64,000 bases of DNA from an uncultured Eubacterium sp. (lineage in GTDB: Bacteria > Bacillota > Clostridia > Peptostreptococcales > Anaerovoracaceae), in the NCBI GenBank assembly GCA_902495595.1, contig CABUXV010000001.1, positions 62,001 through 126,000 of the forward strand. The letters run 5' to 3'. Positions 31,976 to 41,063 of the stretch are shown here, piece after piece (the stretch's first letter is position 1; the number at the start of each line of letters is the position of its first letter). Made by a program: the position numbers and the translations under genes. The notes beneath the pieces were generated by a model, which ran no database searches, had not been told where the DNA came from, and saw only the letters and a program-made list of their open reading frames with translations.

Positions 31976-33366
31976 AAAAAATTATCTCTCTTGTGGTAGC
32001 ATTTATAATGACCGCTGCAATATTGATTCCCGCGTCATCGTATGACTCATACGGTGCTGTCAGCGTAAGAACTTCAATGCCGTCATATTCATCTGTCGAA
32101 GGAAAAACTTATTATTATACTAATAATAATGTTTTTTATAAGAACGACCTTGCGCCAAATCAAAAGTATTTATCATCGTATAAAGGGTACTGTATTGGAA
32201 ACTGTACGTGGTATGCTTTTGCAAGAGCAAGTGAAATGAATGGAAAATGGATAAACAGCAATTTCAGATGGAGTGCATCCAAGTGGTGGGATTTGAATAA
32301 ACAAAATAATTATTATCCATATGGAACCACTCCTAAAGTGGGAGCCATAGCATGTTATGACAATCATGTTGCAGTAGTGGAAAAAGTAGTTAATGGACAG
32401 CCTTACGTCTCCGAATCGGGATGGAAAACATCGAGCAAGAAACCTACATCAGCTTCGGATATTTATTTTCATTACGGGAAACCTTGGTACAGCAGTCCCA
32501 AGGGATACATATATGTAAATGACGCAGCTTCAAACAATGTGACAAATGTTAATTATACAGTAAAGGTTACGGCAAAGGATTTGAATATGAGGTCAGGTCC
32601 TAGTACAAGCTACAAAAAGTATGGATATATTAAACCAGGTACATATGAAATCAGTCAGGAAAGCAATGGCTGGGGGAAACTGGCAAGCAATGGTTATTGG
32701 ATAAGCCTGAAATATACAACAAAGGTAAGCTCCGGTTCCTCATCAGACAGTACGGTAGATACCGGAACTGCTGTTAATTATAATGTTAAAATAGCTATAA
32801 CGAATCTCAATATGAGAACCGGTCCGAGCACAAGCTACGCTAAGAAAGGCTATGCGAAGCCGGGAACATATACCATAACGAAAGAAAGCAATGGCTGGGG
32901 GAAACTCTCAGGCAGCGGTTATTGGGTAGCTCTTAAGTATACGACAAAAACCGGAAATGCCGCAAATAACGGCGACAGCAACAGCAGCAGTTCAGCATCG
33001 ATGTATAAAGTTAAAATAAATGCTATCGGTCTTAGAATGAGATCAGGTCCGGGAACGAATTACAGTATGAAAGGAATTGTAATTAAAGGGTCGACTTATG
33101 ATATAGTGGATACTAAAAATGGCTGGGGTCAGATTGGCAAAAACGGATATTGGATTAAACTCAGTTATACAATTCCTGTTAATTCTGAGTTTAATGTAAA
33201 AGTTACAGCAAAGGATTTGAATATGAGAACCGGACCGGGTATATTACATTCAAAGAAGGGGTATATCAAGCCGGGAACACACACTATAAAGAGAACAGAT
33301 GGAGGCTGGGGTCAGCTTAAGAGCAATGGGTACTGGATTAAACTGTCATATACAAAGATAGTTTAG
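31972..33366 (+). CDS. secreted CHAP-domain wall hydrolase with four SH3 repeats
   Basis: Exported peptidoglycan amidase/endopeptidase candidate of 464 residues. A signal peptide covers about residues 1-30. A CHAP domain (about 55-175) has the catalytic Cys in YCIGNCTWYAFARASE and the His in YDNHVAVVEKV. Four bacterial SH3 modules follow (starting near 32550, 32780, 33005 and 33190), each with a copy of (L)NMRSGPSTSY and ending in NGYWI-LKYT. The modules are so similar that they look like a recent internal amplification. Linkers are rich in Ser, Asn and Gly. The start overlaps the AbrB-like gene. Confidence 0.92.
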   Translation: MKKIISLVVAFIMTAAILIPASSYDSYGAVSVRTSMPSYSSVEGKTYYYTNNNVFYKNDLAPNQKYLSSYKGYCIGNCTWYAFARASEMNGKWINSNFRWSASKWWDLNKQNNYYPYGTTPKVGAIACYDNHVAVVEKVVNGQPYVSESGWKTSSKKPTSASDIYFHYGKPWYSSPKGYIYVNDAASNNVTNVNYTVKVTAKDLNMRSGPSTSYKKYGYIKPGTYEISQESNGWGKLASNGYWISLKYTTKVSSGSSSDSTVDTGTAVNYNVKIAITNLNMRTGPSTSYAKKGYAKPGTYTITKESNGWGKLSGSGYWVALKYTTKTGNAANNGDSNSSSSASMYKVKINAIGLRMRSGPGTNYSMKGIVIKGSTYDIVDTKNGWGQIGKNGYWIKLSYTIPVNSEFNVKVTAKDLNMRTGPGILHSKKGYIKPGTHTIKRTDGGWGQLKSNGYWIKLSYTKIV

Positions 33367-33378
33367 TTTAGAAAATCA

Positions 33379-33387
33379 TGGTATAAT
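33379..33387 (+). promoter_or_regulatory. extended -10 element before ygiQ
   Basis: TGGTATAAT, the same nonamer as before prmA and mtaB. It lies just ahead of the terminator hairpin at 33392, so a transcript starting here would begin inside that hairpin; use is uncertain. Confidence 0.3.
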
Positions 33388-33391
33388 ATGA

Positions 33392-33435
33392 TAGTCTGCC
33401 GGAATAGTATTTTGCCGGCAGGCTATTATTTATTT
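33392..33435 (+). terminator. terminator after the CHAP/SH3 gene
   Basis: TAGTCTGCCGG (33392-33402) pairs with CCGGCAGGCTA (33415-33425), with one internal mismatch, followed by a T-rich but interrupted tract. Confidence 0.65.
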
Positions 33436-33491
33436 AATGAAAGGGATAATATTGATATGGCTTTTATGGTCATTCGGTATAGCTTGCAGAT

Positions 33492-35276
33492 ATGTTTTTG
33501 CCTGTATGTAGAGATGATATGAAACAAAGAGGATGGAGTCAGGTTGATTTTGTACTGGTTACGGGAGATGCCTATGTTGACCATCCGTCTTTTGGCACGG
33601 CTATAATAAGCAGAGTTTTGGAATCCCATGGTTTTAAAGTGGCGATACTTGCGCAGCCTGACTGGAAAAATTCAGACGACTTTAAACGTTTCGGAAAACC
33701 TCGGCTTGCATTTCTAATAAACAGCGGCAACGTGGATTCCATGGTGAATCATTTTTCCGTGTTTAAACACAGAAGAAAAAGAGATGTATATTCTCCGGGA
33801 GGCAAAACAGGCAGGCGTCCTGACAGGGCTGTTATTGTATACAGCAACAGAGCAAGAGAAGCTTATAAGGATGTACCTGTAATCATAGGAGGTTTGGAAG
33901 CCAGTCTCAGAAGACTTGGACATTATGATTACTGGGATGATAAAGTCAGGCGTTCAATACTTTTGGATTCAAAGGCGGATATACTGATATATGGAATGGG
34001 AGAACGAGCTTCCGTAGAGATTGCAGAAGCGCTTGATGCCGGCATAGATGCGAAAGATATCGGATGGATTAGAGGTACATGTGTAAAAGAAAAGAACCCC
34101 TATGTACAGGAAGAAGATATAATTTTGCCTGATTTTGAGGAAATAAAAAAATCAAAAAAAGCTTACTGTAAAAGTTTTGCCATGCAGTACAGGAGTAATG
34201 ATTCTGTAAATGGCAGGAGAATTATAGAAAAATATACCGATAATAATTACATTGTACAGAATCCGCCTCAGCCTCCTTTGGAACGTGAGGAACTTGATGA
34301 TGTATACGGACTCTCATATATGAGAACCTATCATCCTATGTATGAAAATCTCGGAGGAGTTCCTGCTATAGAAGAAGTAAGGTTTAGTATTGCCGCAAAC
34401 AGAGGGTGCTTTGGAGGCTGTGCTTTTTGTGCTATAACCTACCATCAGGGAAGAGAAGTCAGAAGCAGGAGCATTCAGTCGATAACGGAAGAAGCGGAGA
34501 AGATCACAAAACTTGATGGATTCAAGGGATATATTCATGATGTAGGAGGCCCTACGGCTAATTTTACGGCTCCTTCCTGCGATAAACAGAAAGCACATGG
34601 AATGTGCCAAAACAAGGATTGTCTTTTTCCAAAACCGTGTTCACAGTTAAATGTAAACCACAGTGAATATATAAAAGCTTTGAAGGCTGTCAGAAATGTA
34701 AAAGGCGTAAAAAAAGTATTTATAAGATCCGGTATAAGATACGATTACGTGCTCGCCGACAAAGATGAGCGATTTTTAAAGCAGTTATGTGAGCATCATG
34801 TCAGCGGTGTTTTAAAAGTGGCTCCTGAACATATTAGTGAATCTGTACTTAAAAATATGCGAAAACCGGGAAAAGATATATTTGATGAATTCAGCCGCAA
34901 ATACAATCAGATGAATAAAATACTTGGCAAAAAACAGTATATGATTCCGTATTTTATTTCATCTCATCCGGGCAGTCGTTTAAAAGATGCTGTGGACCTG
35001 GCGGTTTATATGAAAAGAACAGGATTTGTGCCTGACCAGGTACAGGATTTTTATCCTACTCCCGGAACTCTGTCCACATGTATGTATTATACTCAGATGG
35101 ACCCTTTTACTATGAAACCTGTTTATGTAGCCAAGAATCCCGAAGAAAAGAGAATGCAGAGAGCTCTTTTGCATTTTCACAAGAAAGAGAATGCAGCTAT
35201 TGTGAAAAAAGCATTAAAAAAAGCAGGAAGAGAAGATTTAATAAAGGAACTTATTGCAGGGAAAAATTTAAGATGA
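33492..35276 (+). CDS. YgiQ family radical SAM protein
   Basis: A 594-residue member of the YgiQ (UPF0313) family, large radical SAM enzymes of unknown reaction. The N-terminal part has FLVTGDAYVDHPSFG-type sequence and GGLEASLRRLGHYDYWD. The cluster motif is in NRGCFGGCAFCAIT (CxxxCxxC). The C-terminal region has QVQDFYPTPGTLSTCMYYT. The ATG at 33492 is the first possible start because a stop codon lies 12 bases upstream. It lacks a good ribosome binding site, which instead precedes a short out-of-frame reading frame at 33457. Confidence 0.92.
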   Translation: MFLPVCRDDMKQRGWSQVDFVLVTGDAYVDHPSFGTAIISRVLESHGFKVAILAQPDWKNSDDFKRFGKPRLAFLINSGNVDSMVNHFSVFKHRRKRDVYSPGGKTGRRPDRAVIVYSNRAREAYKDVPVIIGGLEASLRRLGHYDYWDDKVRRSILLDSKADILIYGMGERASVEIAEALDAGIDAKDIGWIRGTCVKEKNPYVQEEDIILPDFEEIKKSKKAYCKSFAMQYRSNDSVNGRRIIEKYTDNNYIVQNPPQPPLEREELDDVYGLSYMRTYHPMYENLGGVPAIEEVRFSIAANRGCFGGCAFCAITYHQGREVRSRSIQSITEEAEKITKLDGFKGYIHDVGGPTANFTAPSCDKQKAHGMCQNKDCLFPKPCSQLNVNHSEYIKALKAVRNVKGVKKVFIRSGIRYDYVLADKDERFLKQLCEHHVSGVLKVAPEHISESVLKNMRKPGKDIFDEFSRKYNQMNKILGKKQYMIPYFISSHPGSRLKDAVDLAVYMKRTGFVPDQVQDFYPTPGTLSTCMYYTQMDPFTMKPVYVAKNPEEKRMQRALLHFHKKENAAIVKKALKKAGREDLIKELIAGKNLR

Positions 35277-35309
35277 AGAATTTCATAAATTGTTAGAAAT
35301 GAGGTAAGG

Positions 35310-36680
35310 ATGAGCAGTATAGGAGATATTGCTAAGGCTATTGAGGCAGGAAAGAGAGAATATGAAAATGTGATTTCAGAAGAGAGCCATGATTCTTTTC
35401 GCATTAATGAGATTTACGGAATCAGCAGAGCCTCCTGCGATTTTGAAAATATCGCAGACCATAAAGATTTGAGGAAATATTCCGACGGAAGAATAGCTCT
35501 CGGTGATAATCTGTCGTATATGAAATTTCTTATGGATGATAAAAACCTTAAGAACAAGTTTCAGCTTATTTATGCCGACCCTCCTTTTTTTTCAAAAAGC
35601 AAATATCAGGCGTCTGTTTATATTGATTCTCCGGTTCTAGGTAAGTCTCCTATTGTAAAAGCAGAAGCTTATAGTGACATCTGGAATGGAGATTTGTATA
35701 AATATTTGAAAATGCTTGCAGTAAGGATATTTATGATGAGGGATTTGCTTTCGGACAGAGGATGCATTGTTCTTCATCTTGACTGGCATGTAGTGCATTA
35801 TGCTAAAATAATGATGGATGAGATTTTCGGACGCTCTCGTTTTGTAAACGAGATAATCTGGACATATAAGTCGGGCGGAACAAACAAGATGAGCTTTTCC
35901 AAAAAACATGATGTGCTTCTTGTTTACAGCAAAAGCTCAGATTATAAGTTTAATCCCCTGAAAGAAAAATCATACAACAGAGACTATAAACCATACAGAT
36001 TTAAAGGTGTAGAAGAATTCTGTGATGAAAAAGGATGGTATACACTTGTGAATATGAAGGATGTATGGAATATAGATATGGTTGGAAGAACTTCTTCGGA
36101 ACGTACGGGGTATGCTACTCAAAAGCCTGAAAAACTTATAGAGCGTATTATCAAGGCTTTCAGCGATGAAGGTGATTTATGCGGTGATTTTTTTGCAGGT
36201 TCAGGGACTTTTGGAGCTGTGTGTAGTAAGTTGAATAGATATTGGGTAATGTGTGACAGCGGCAATATTGCAAACTCCGATGAGATAATGAGAATGCTGA
36301 AATTAAAAAAATCATTTGTTGTTGAACTGCAAGATAATAAAGTAGATGAAACGGAGGTTTACGCCGAACTTGATTTAAAAGAAAAGAGTTTAAAGCTAAG
36401 AAAATATATTTTAAAAGATATGGGAAAATTTGAATGTTTAAACCGTAAAGACTTAATGGGAATGCAGAATTATTTAAAACAGGACAGCCTGAGTTTTATA
36501 AAATTCTGGAGCGTTGATTTTAATTTTGACGGTGAGATACACAGAGCAGATAGAGCAATATTAGATAAAAAAAGAGTTGTGAATGATATATCTTTTGATA
36601 AAAACAAAAATATAAGTTTGCTGGGATATGACTTGTTGGGAAACAGATGCCGATGGGTTTGCAGCAGAGAGGAGAATTAA
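35310..36680 (+). CDS. site-specific DNA methyltransferase (beta class, amino-methylating)
   Basis: A 456-residue DNA N6-adenine or N4-cytosine methyltransferase. The catalytic motif IV ADPPF (about residue 91) precedes the SAM-binding motif I DFFAGSGTFG (about residue 293), the beta-class order, and the region is of the type III Mod/N6_N4_Mtase kind (LHLDWHVVHYAKIMMDEIFG, EIIWTYKSGG, YATQKPEKLIERI). No restriction gene, specificity subunit or mobile element is adjacent, so it is an orphan. The C-terminal ~130 residues are diverged and presumably recognise the target. GAGGTAAGG precedes the ATG. It may be a genome-wide epigenetic enzyme or a solitary remnant. Confidence 0.88.
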   Translation: MSSIGDIAKAIEAGKREYENVISEESHDSFRINEIYGISRASCDFENIADHKDLRKYSDGRIALGDNLSYMKFLMDDKNLKNKFQLIYADPPFFSKSKYQASVYIDSPVLGKSPIVKAEAYSDIWNGDLYKYLKMLAVRIFMMRDLLSDRGCIVLHLDWHVVHYAKIMMDEIFGRSRFVNEIIWTYKSGGTNKMSFSKKHDVLLVYSKSSDYKFNPLKEKSYNRDYKPYRFKGVEEFCDEKGWYTLVNMKDVWNIDMVGRTSSERTGYATQKPEKLIERIIKAFSDEGDLCGDFFAGSGTFGAVCSKLNRYWVMCDSGNIANSDEIMRMLKLKKSFVVELQDNKVDETEVYAELDLKEKSLKLRKYILKDMGKFECLNRKDLMGMQNYLKQDSLSFIKFWSVDFNFDGEIHRADRAILDKKRVVNDISFDKNKNISLLGYDLLGNRCRWVCSREEN

Positions 36681-36685
36681 TTGTA

Positions 36686-37273
36686 ATGTACATAAAAAAT
36701 CAAACTTTGGGAGTGGTATTCAGAGTTGTTTTTTTAATAGCCTGCGGTGCGGGACTTGTAATAAAGCTTATATATTCTGGATTCAGTTTGCCTGTTATAT
36801 TTGGTGATTTTGCGCTTATTTCCAATTTTTTTGCATTGGTATATTTCGCATATCTTATTATTGCAAGGCCAAACTATGAGAGAGGTGTTTTAAGAGGTGC
36901 CGTAACTATATACGTAATAATTACATTTATCGTGTATTATTTTATAAATTTCGGAGCATCCTCAAACCCGGCAGAAAATTTGAATTTGGCAGGGTATCTT
37001 CTGTATTTTATATCACCTGTTATGGTTGTTTTGGATTATTTACTGTTTTGCAGGAAAGGTTCATTTACCGCATATAGTCCTGTAATATGGGCTGTAATAC
37101 CGGTGATGTTTAATATTGCGGTTTTTCTTTTGAACAAGTTTATAACCGGGATTGAAATGATACCGTATTTTAATCTTTTAGGAATGGACATGACGATAAC
37201 AATGCTGGTATTTTTAGGTATAAGCTATTTACTGTTTGTTGCAGATAATATTTTTGCGGGACGGCATAGATAG
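36686..37273 (+). CDS. Pr6Pr-type membrane protein
   Basis: A 195-residue integral membrane protein with about six hydrophobic helices and PNYERG, NPAENL and YFNLLGMDM loops, a pattern I associate with the Pr6Pr (FAR-17a/AIG1-related) family of unknown function. An in-frame start at 36647 lies deep in the methyltransferase gene; the ATG at 36686, five bases after that gene's stop and behind GAGAGGAG, is more likely. It may be cotranscribed with the methyltransferase. Confidence 0.7.
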   Translation: MYIKNQTLGVVFRVVFLIACGAGLVIKLIYSGFSLPVIFGDFALISNFFALVYFAYLIIARPNYERGVLRGAVTIYVIITFIVYYFINFGASSNPAENLNLAGYLLYFISPVMVVLDYLLFCRKGSFTAYSPVIWAVIPVMFNIAVFLLNKFITGIEMIPYFNLLGMDMTITMLVFLGISYLLFVADNIFAGRHR

Positions 37274-37384
37274 GCGCAGAAAAATATCGTGAACAAGATA
37301 TTTTATGTTCACGATAAAGTTCCGGATTATTGTGATGATATTTTCTAAGGCAATGTTTGTAATGGTGTTAGTTTTTCTTTGCAT

Positions 37385-37642
37385 TTAAGTAATTTTACTG
37401 TTCAGGTATTTTTCTTTGGTAGCGAGACCGCCTCGGATGTGCCTTTCGGCTTTATTGTTATCCAAAACTTCTTTTACTTCTGCCGCAAGGCTTGGATTTA
37501 TTTCGTGAAGCCTTTCGGTAATGTCTTTATGTACTGTTGATTTTGAAACTCTGAATTTAGCTGCTGTGCTACGTACTGTTGCACCGGTCTCAACGATATA
37601 GTAGGCGAGCTCCAATACTCTTTCCTCTATGTAATCCTTCAT
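37385..37642 (-). CDS. spoIIID: sporulation transcription factor SpoIIID
   Basis: Mother-cell DNA-binding regulator of sporulation, 85 residues. The family sequence is clear: MKDYIEERVLELAYYIVETG, then the helix-turn-helix ATVRSTAAKFRVSKSTVHKDI and NPSLAAEVKEVLDNNKAERH. I choose the ATG at 37642; an in-frame GTG 18 bases upstream overlaps the GAGGTGG ribosome binding site. A sigma-E-like promoter lies about 50 bases upstream. It is divergent from the mbl gene, whereas in Bacillus spoIIID and mbl are consecutive in the same direction. Confidence 0.95.
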   Translation of the reverse strand: MKDYIEERVLELAYYIVETGATVRSTAAKFRVSKSTVHKDITERLHEINPSLAAEVKEVLDNNKAERHIRGGLATKEKYLNSKIT

Positions 37643-37691
37643 AATATGACAGTTCACCACCTCATAATATATTAACTTTAGCAGTTAAGAC

Positions 37692-37720
37692 AATATATGT
37701 GGGTTTTGTGAATAATATAC
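37692..37720 (-). promoter_or_regulatory. sigma-E-like promoter of spoIIID
   Basis: Read leftward: GTATATT (37720-37714), a 14-base spacer and CATATATT (37699-37692). This resembles the mother-cell sigma-E consensus (ATATT, 14 bases, CATACA-T), and spoIIID is a sigma-E target in Bacillus. Confidence 0.55.
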
Positions 37721-37823
37721 TTACTTTAGATTTTCAGTGTAAATTTTATTACAGTGGTAAAACTAATACATAACTGATAGAATGAAAGGAGATAGCGATG
37801 ATTTTTAGTCGCGGCAGTCGATT

Positions 37824-38846
37824 ATGGGATTTACGGAAGAAGTAGGAATAGATCTTGGAACAGCAAATGTTCTTATATATGTTGACGGTAAAGGAATTGT
37901 TTTGCAGGAGCCGTCTGTTGTGGCTCTGAATAAGGATACAAAAGAAATACTGGCAGTCGGAACTGAAGCTAAGAGGATGATAGGAAGAACTCCGGGAAAT
38001 ATTGCGGCATTAAGACCTTTGCGTGAGGGAGTTATTTCCGATTATGATATTACAGAAAAAATGCTCCAGTATTTTATAAAAAAAACCTGCGGAGGAAGTA
38101 GGTTTTTTAAGCCGCGTCTTGTGGTATGTGTTCCAAGCGGAGTAACTGAGGTTGAAAAGAGAGCTGTAAAGGAAGCTGCGCTCCAGGCGGGAGGAAGATC
38201 TGTATATTTGATAGAAGAACCTGTAGCTGCGGCAATAGGTGCGGGAATAGATATTACAGGACCGGAAGGGGTAATGGTAATAGATATAGGCGGAGGTACT
38301 ACGGATATAGCGGTTATATCCCTTGGAAGCATAGTGACCAGCTCTTCTGTCAAAATAGCAGGGGATAAGTTTGATGATTATATAGTTAAATATATAAGAA
38401 AAAAATATAAACTGTTTATCGGAGACAGAATGGCTGAGAAATTGAAAAAGGAAATAGGGACAGCCTGTGAAGGAGAAGAAAGTCTTAAAACATTATGTAA
38501 AGGCCGTGATTTAGTTACGGGACTTCCGCGGACAATAGAGATAACCTCCGAAGAAATTCTGGAAGCTTTAGAGGAGCCTATAGATGTTATTTGTGAAGCT
38601 ACTCACAGCGTCCTTGAGAAAACTCCTCCTGAACTTGCTGCTGATGTAGGTGAGACAGGAATAGTAATAACCGGAGGCGGAGCATACCTTAGAGGTTTGG
38701 ATAAGAGAATTGAGAAAAAAACAGGGATAAGAACCTGGATAGCACCTGAAGCTGATTTTTGTGTTGCCAAAGGCACAGGGGAATCGTTAAAATATATTGA
38801 TATAATAAGTAAAAATAATTTAAACAGAAGAGAGACCTATATATGA
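37824..38846 (+). CDS. mbl: MreB/Mbl-type rod-shape actin homologue
   Basis: Bacterial actin of 340 residues that forms membrane-associated filaments guiding side-wall synthesis. Phosphate-1 GIDLGTANVLIYV, phosphate-2 VIDIGGGTTDIAVISLG, EEPVAAAIGAG and the adenosine motif ITGGGAYLRGL are intact. Neighbouring spoIIID favours the Mbl paralogue. The ATG at 37824 has no own ribosome binding site; AAAGGAG at 37785 instead serves an ATG at 37798 that opens a 15-codon frame ending at 37845, past the mbl start, which suggests coupled translation. The stop overlaps the next gene by four bases. Confidence 0.93.
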   Translation: MGFTEEVGIDLGTANVLIYVDGKGIVLQEPSVVALNKDTKEILAVGTEAKRMIGRTPGNIAALRPLREGVISDYDITEKMLQYFIKKTCGGSRFFKPRLVVCVPSGVTEVEKRAVKEAALQAGGRSVYLIEEPVAAAIGAGIDITGPEGVMVIDIGGGTTDIAVISLGSIVTSSSVKIAGDKFDDYIVKYIRKKYKLFIGDRMAEKLKKEIGTACEGEESLKTLCKGRDLVTGLPRTIEITSEEILEALEEPIDVICEATHSVLEKTPPELAADVGETGIVITGGGAYLRGLDKRIEKKTGIRTWIAPEADFCVAKGTGESLKYIDIISKNNLNRRETYI

Positions 38847-39976
38847 AATTGGAATTAATCGCAACAGCAACATTTGGACTTGAAGCCGTAGTAAAAAGAG
38901 AAGTACAGGATTTAGGATATAAAATACTGAAGACGGAAGACGGAAAAGTAACCTATCTGGGAGATGAAAGAGCAATAGCAAAATCAAATCTCTGGCTCAG
39001 GAGCGCTGACAGGGTGCTTTTAAAAATGGCAGAGTTTAAAGCTATGGAATTCGAGGAACTGTTTCAGCAGACAAAGGCTGTTGAATGGGAACAGCTCATA
39101 CCGGTTGACGGGAAATTTACTGTTAACTGTACGTCTGTAAAATCAAAGCTTCATAGTGTCCCTGCATGTCAGAGCATAGTTAAAAAGGCAATAGTTGAAA
39201 AATTAAAAGAGTTTTACAATATAGATGAATTTGAAGAAACAGGAGCAAACTATACTGTAAAAGCGACATTTCTTAAGGACAGAGTGACAATTACAGTTGA
39301 TACAAGCGGAATGGGACTTCATAAGAGGGGCTACAGAATTTCAGATGTGGCGGCACCTATAAAAGAAACTCTTGCTGCGGCAATGGTTCAGCTGTCGTTT
39401 TGGAAAAGCGGCAGGATTTTGGTGGACCCATGCTGCGGTTCGGGAACTATTCCTATTGAAGCGGCGATGATTGGAAGAAATATAGCTCCCGGACTTAACA
39501 GAAAGTTTGCCTCTGAAGAATGGGAGTTCATCGGAAAAGATATTTGGAAAGAGGAAAGAAAGTCAGCATTTGAAAAGATAGACTACGACAGGCAGCTTGA
39601 GATATATGGATATGACATAAATAAAAGGGCTGTTGGCGCAGCTGTAAATAATGCAGAAGAGGCCGGAGTTGAAGACTGTATACAATTTTCTGTTATGGAC
39701 GCGGAGAATCTTGAGCCTGTAGGACAAAACGGTATAATAATTACAAACCCGCCTTACGGCGAAAGAATAGGGGAGAGAGAAGATATAGAAAAAATTTATA
39801 GGTCATTTAGCAGATTTTTTGAGGCAAATCCGGACTGGTCGCTTTTTATGATAACTACTGATAAAGAGACGGAGCAGAAGATAATGAAAAGAGAAGCCAA
39901 TAGACGCAGAAAACTTTACAACGGACGTCTTGAAGTTTGCTATTACCAGTTTCACGGTACAAAGGTTGCAACATGA
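38843..39976 (+). CDS. THUMP-domain rRNA N2-guanine methyltransferase (RlmL/YpsC type)
   Basis: A 377-residue RNA methyltransferase. An N-terminal THUMP domain (about 45-155, including FTVNCTSVKSKLHSVPACQS) is followed by a class I methyltransferase domain with DPCCGSGTIPIEAAMIGRN and the catalytic NPPYGERIG. Relatives methylate N2 of a guanine in 23S rRNA. Its ATG overlaps the TGA of mbl. It is not fused to a second methyltransferase domain as in Escherichia RlmKL. Confidence 0.93.
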   Translation: MKLELIATATFGLEAVVKREVQDLGYKILKTEDGKVTYLGDERAIAKSNLWLRSADRVLLKMAEFKAMEFEELFQQTKAVEWEQLIPVDGKFTVNCTSVKSKLHSVPACQSIVKKAIVEKLKEFYNIDEFEETGANYTVKATFLKDRVTITVDTSGMGLHKRGYRISDVAAPIKETLAAAMVQLSFWKSGRILVDPCCGSGTIPIEAAMIGRNIAPGLNRKFASEEWEFIGKDIWKEERKSAFEKIDYDRQLEIYGYDINKRAVGAAVNNAEEAGVEDCIQFSVMDAENLEPVGQNGIIITNPPYGERIGEREDIEKIYRSFSRFFEANPDWSLFMITTDKETEQKIMKREANRRRKLYNGRLEVCYYQFHGTKVAT

Positions 39977-40025
39977 TTAAACCTTTGACATTTTAATTAT
40001 TGTTTATTTGAAAGGAGAATATAAA

Positions 40026-41021
40026 ATGGCAGTTAATTTAAAGGGAAGAAGTTTTTTGACTCTCATGGATTTTACGACAGATGAGATTCGATATATGCTT
40101 GATTTGGCAAAAGACCTCAAGGAAAAAAAGAGAGCAGGTATTCATAATGAAGTTTTAAAGGGAAAGAATGTAGTGCTGCTTTTTGAAAAGACATCTACGA
40201 GAACGCGATGTTCTTTTGAAGTGGCATGTCTTGATGAGGGGGCTCATGTTACTTACCTCGATTCAAAAAGTTCACAGATGGGAAAAAAGGAAAGCCTTGA
40301 AGATACGGCAAAAGTTCTCGGAAGGTTTTTTGATGGTATAGAATACAGAGGATATGAACAGAAGGTTGTAGAAAACCTTGCTAAATATTCGGGAGTACCC
40401 GTATGGAATGGACTTACAGATGTAGATCATCCTACACAGATATTAGCTGATATGATGACTATAGAAGAACACTTGGACAAGCCTCTAAATAAGGTGAAAG
40501 TTGCTTTTTGCGGAGATATAAGGAATAACATGAGCTATGCATGGATGTACGGATGCGCTAAAATGGGCATGCATTTTGTAGCATACGGTCCCGAGGAGCT
40601 GGCTGCCGAAATGGACAGAGAAGTTATAAAAAGAGCTGAGAACGTAGCTTCTGAAACAGGTGCGACAATTGAGATTTGTTCATCTGCGGAGTGTCTTAAA
40701 GATGTGGATGTCATCTACACGGATGTATGGGCGTCTATGGGAGAAGAAGCGGAGATTCCGGAAAGAGTAAAACTTCTTACTCCTTATAAGGTTACAATGG
40801 AAATGTTAGCTCAGACGGAAAATCCTGATGTCATATTTCTTCACTGTCTTCCTGCTTTTCATGATTTTGAGACTGAAATGGCTAAAAGTCAGAAAGAATT
40901 AGGATATGATATAAGGGAAGTGACGGACGAAGTTTTCAGAAGCAGACACTCAAAGGTGTTTGACGAGGCCGAGAACAGGATGCATACCATAAAAGCTGTA
41001 ATAGTCGCTACTATGTCATAG
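40026..41021 (+). CDS. argF: ornithine carbamoyltransferase
   Basis: Interconverts citrulline plus phosphate with ornithine plus carbamoyl phosphate. The 331-residue protein has the carbamoyl phosphate site FEKTSTRTRCSFEVA, the ornithine-binding HCLPAFHD and the DHPTQILAD motif. The ATG at 40026 follows AAAGGAG; a TTG at 40008 is also in frame. It is directly followed by arginine deiminase and carbamate kinase genes, so it most likely works in the catabolic direction (arcB role) rather than in arginine synthesis. Confidence 0.93.
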   Translation: MAVNLKGRSFLTLMDFTTDEIRYMLDLAKDLKEKKRAGIHNEVLKGKNVVLLFEKTSTRTRCSFEVACLDEGAHVTYLDSKSSQMGKKESLEDTAKVLGRFFDGIEYRGYEQKVVENLAKYSGVPVWNGLTDVDHPTQILADMMTIEEHLDKPLNKVKVAFCGDIRNNMSYAWMYGCAKMGMHFVAYGPEELAAEMDREVIKRAENVASETGATIEICSSAECLKDVDVIYTDVWASMGEEAEIPERVKLLTPYKVTMEMLAQTENPDVIFLHCLPAFHDFETEMAKSQKELGYDIREVTDEVFRSRHSKVFDEAENRMHTIKAVIVATMS

Positions 41022-41063
41022 CTGCATTTAATTTATAGGATTAAAAGGGGGATAAAAAATTAT

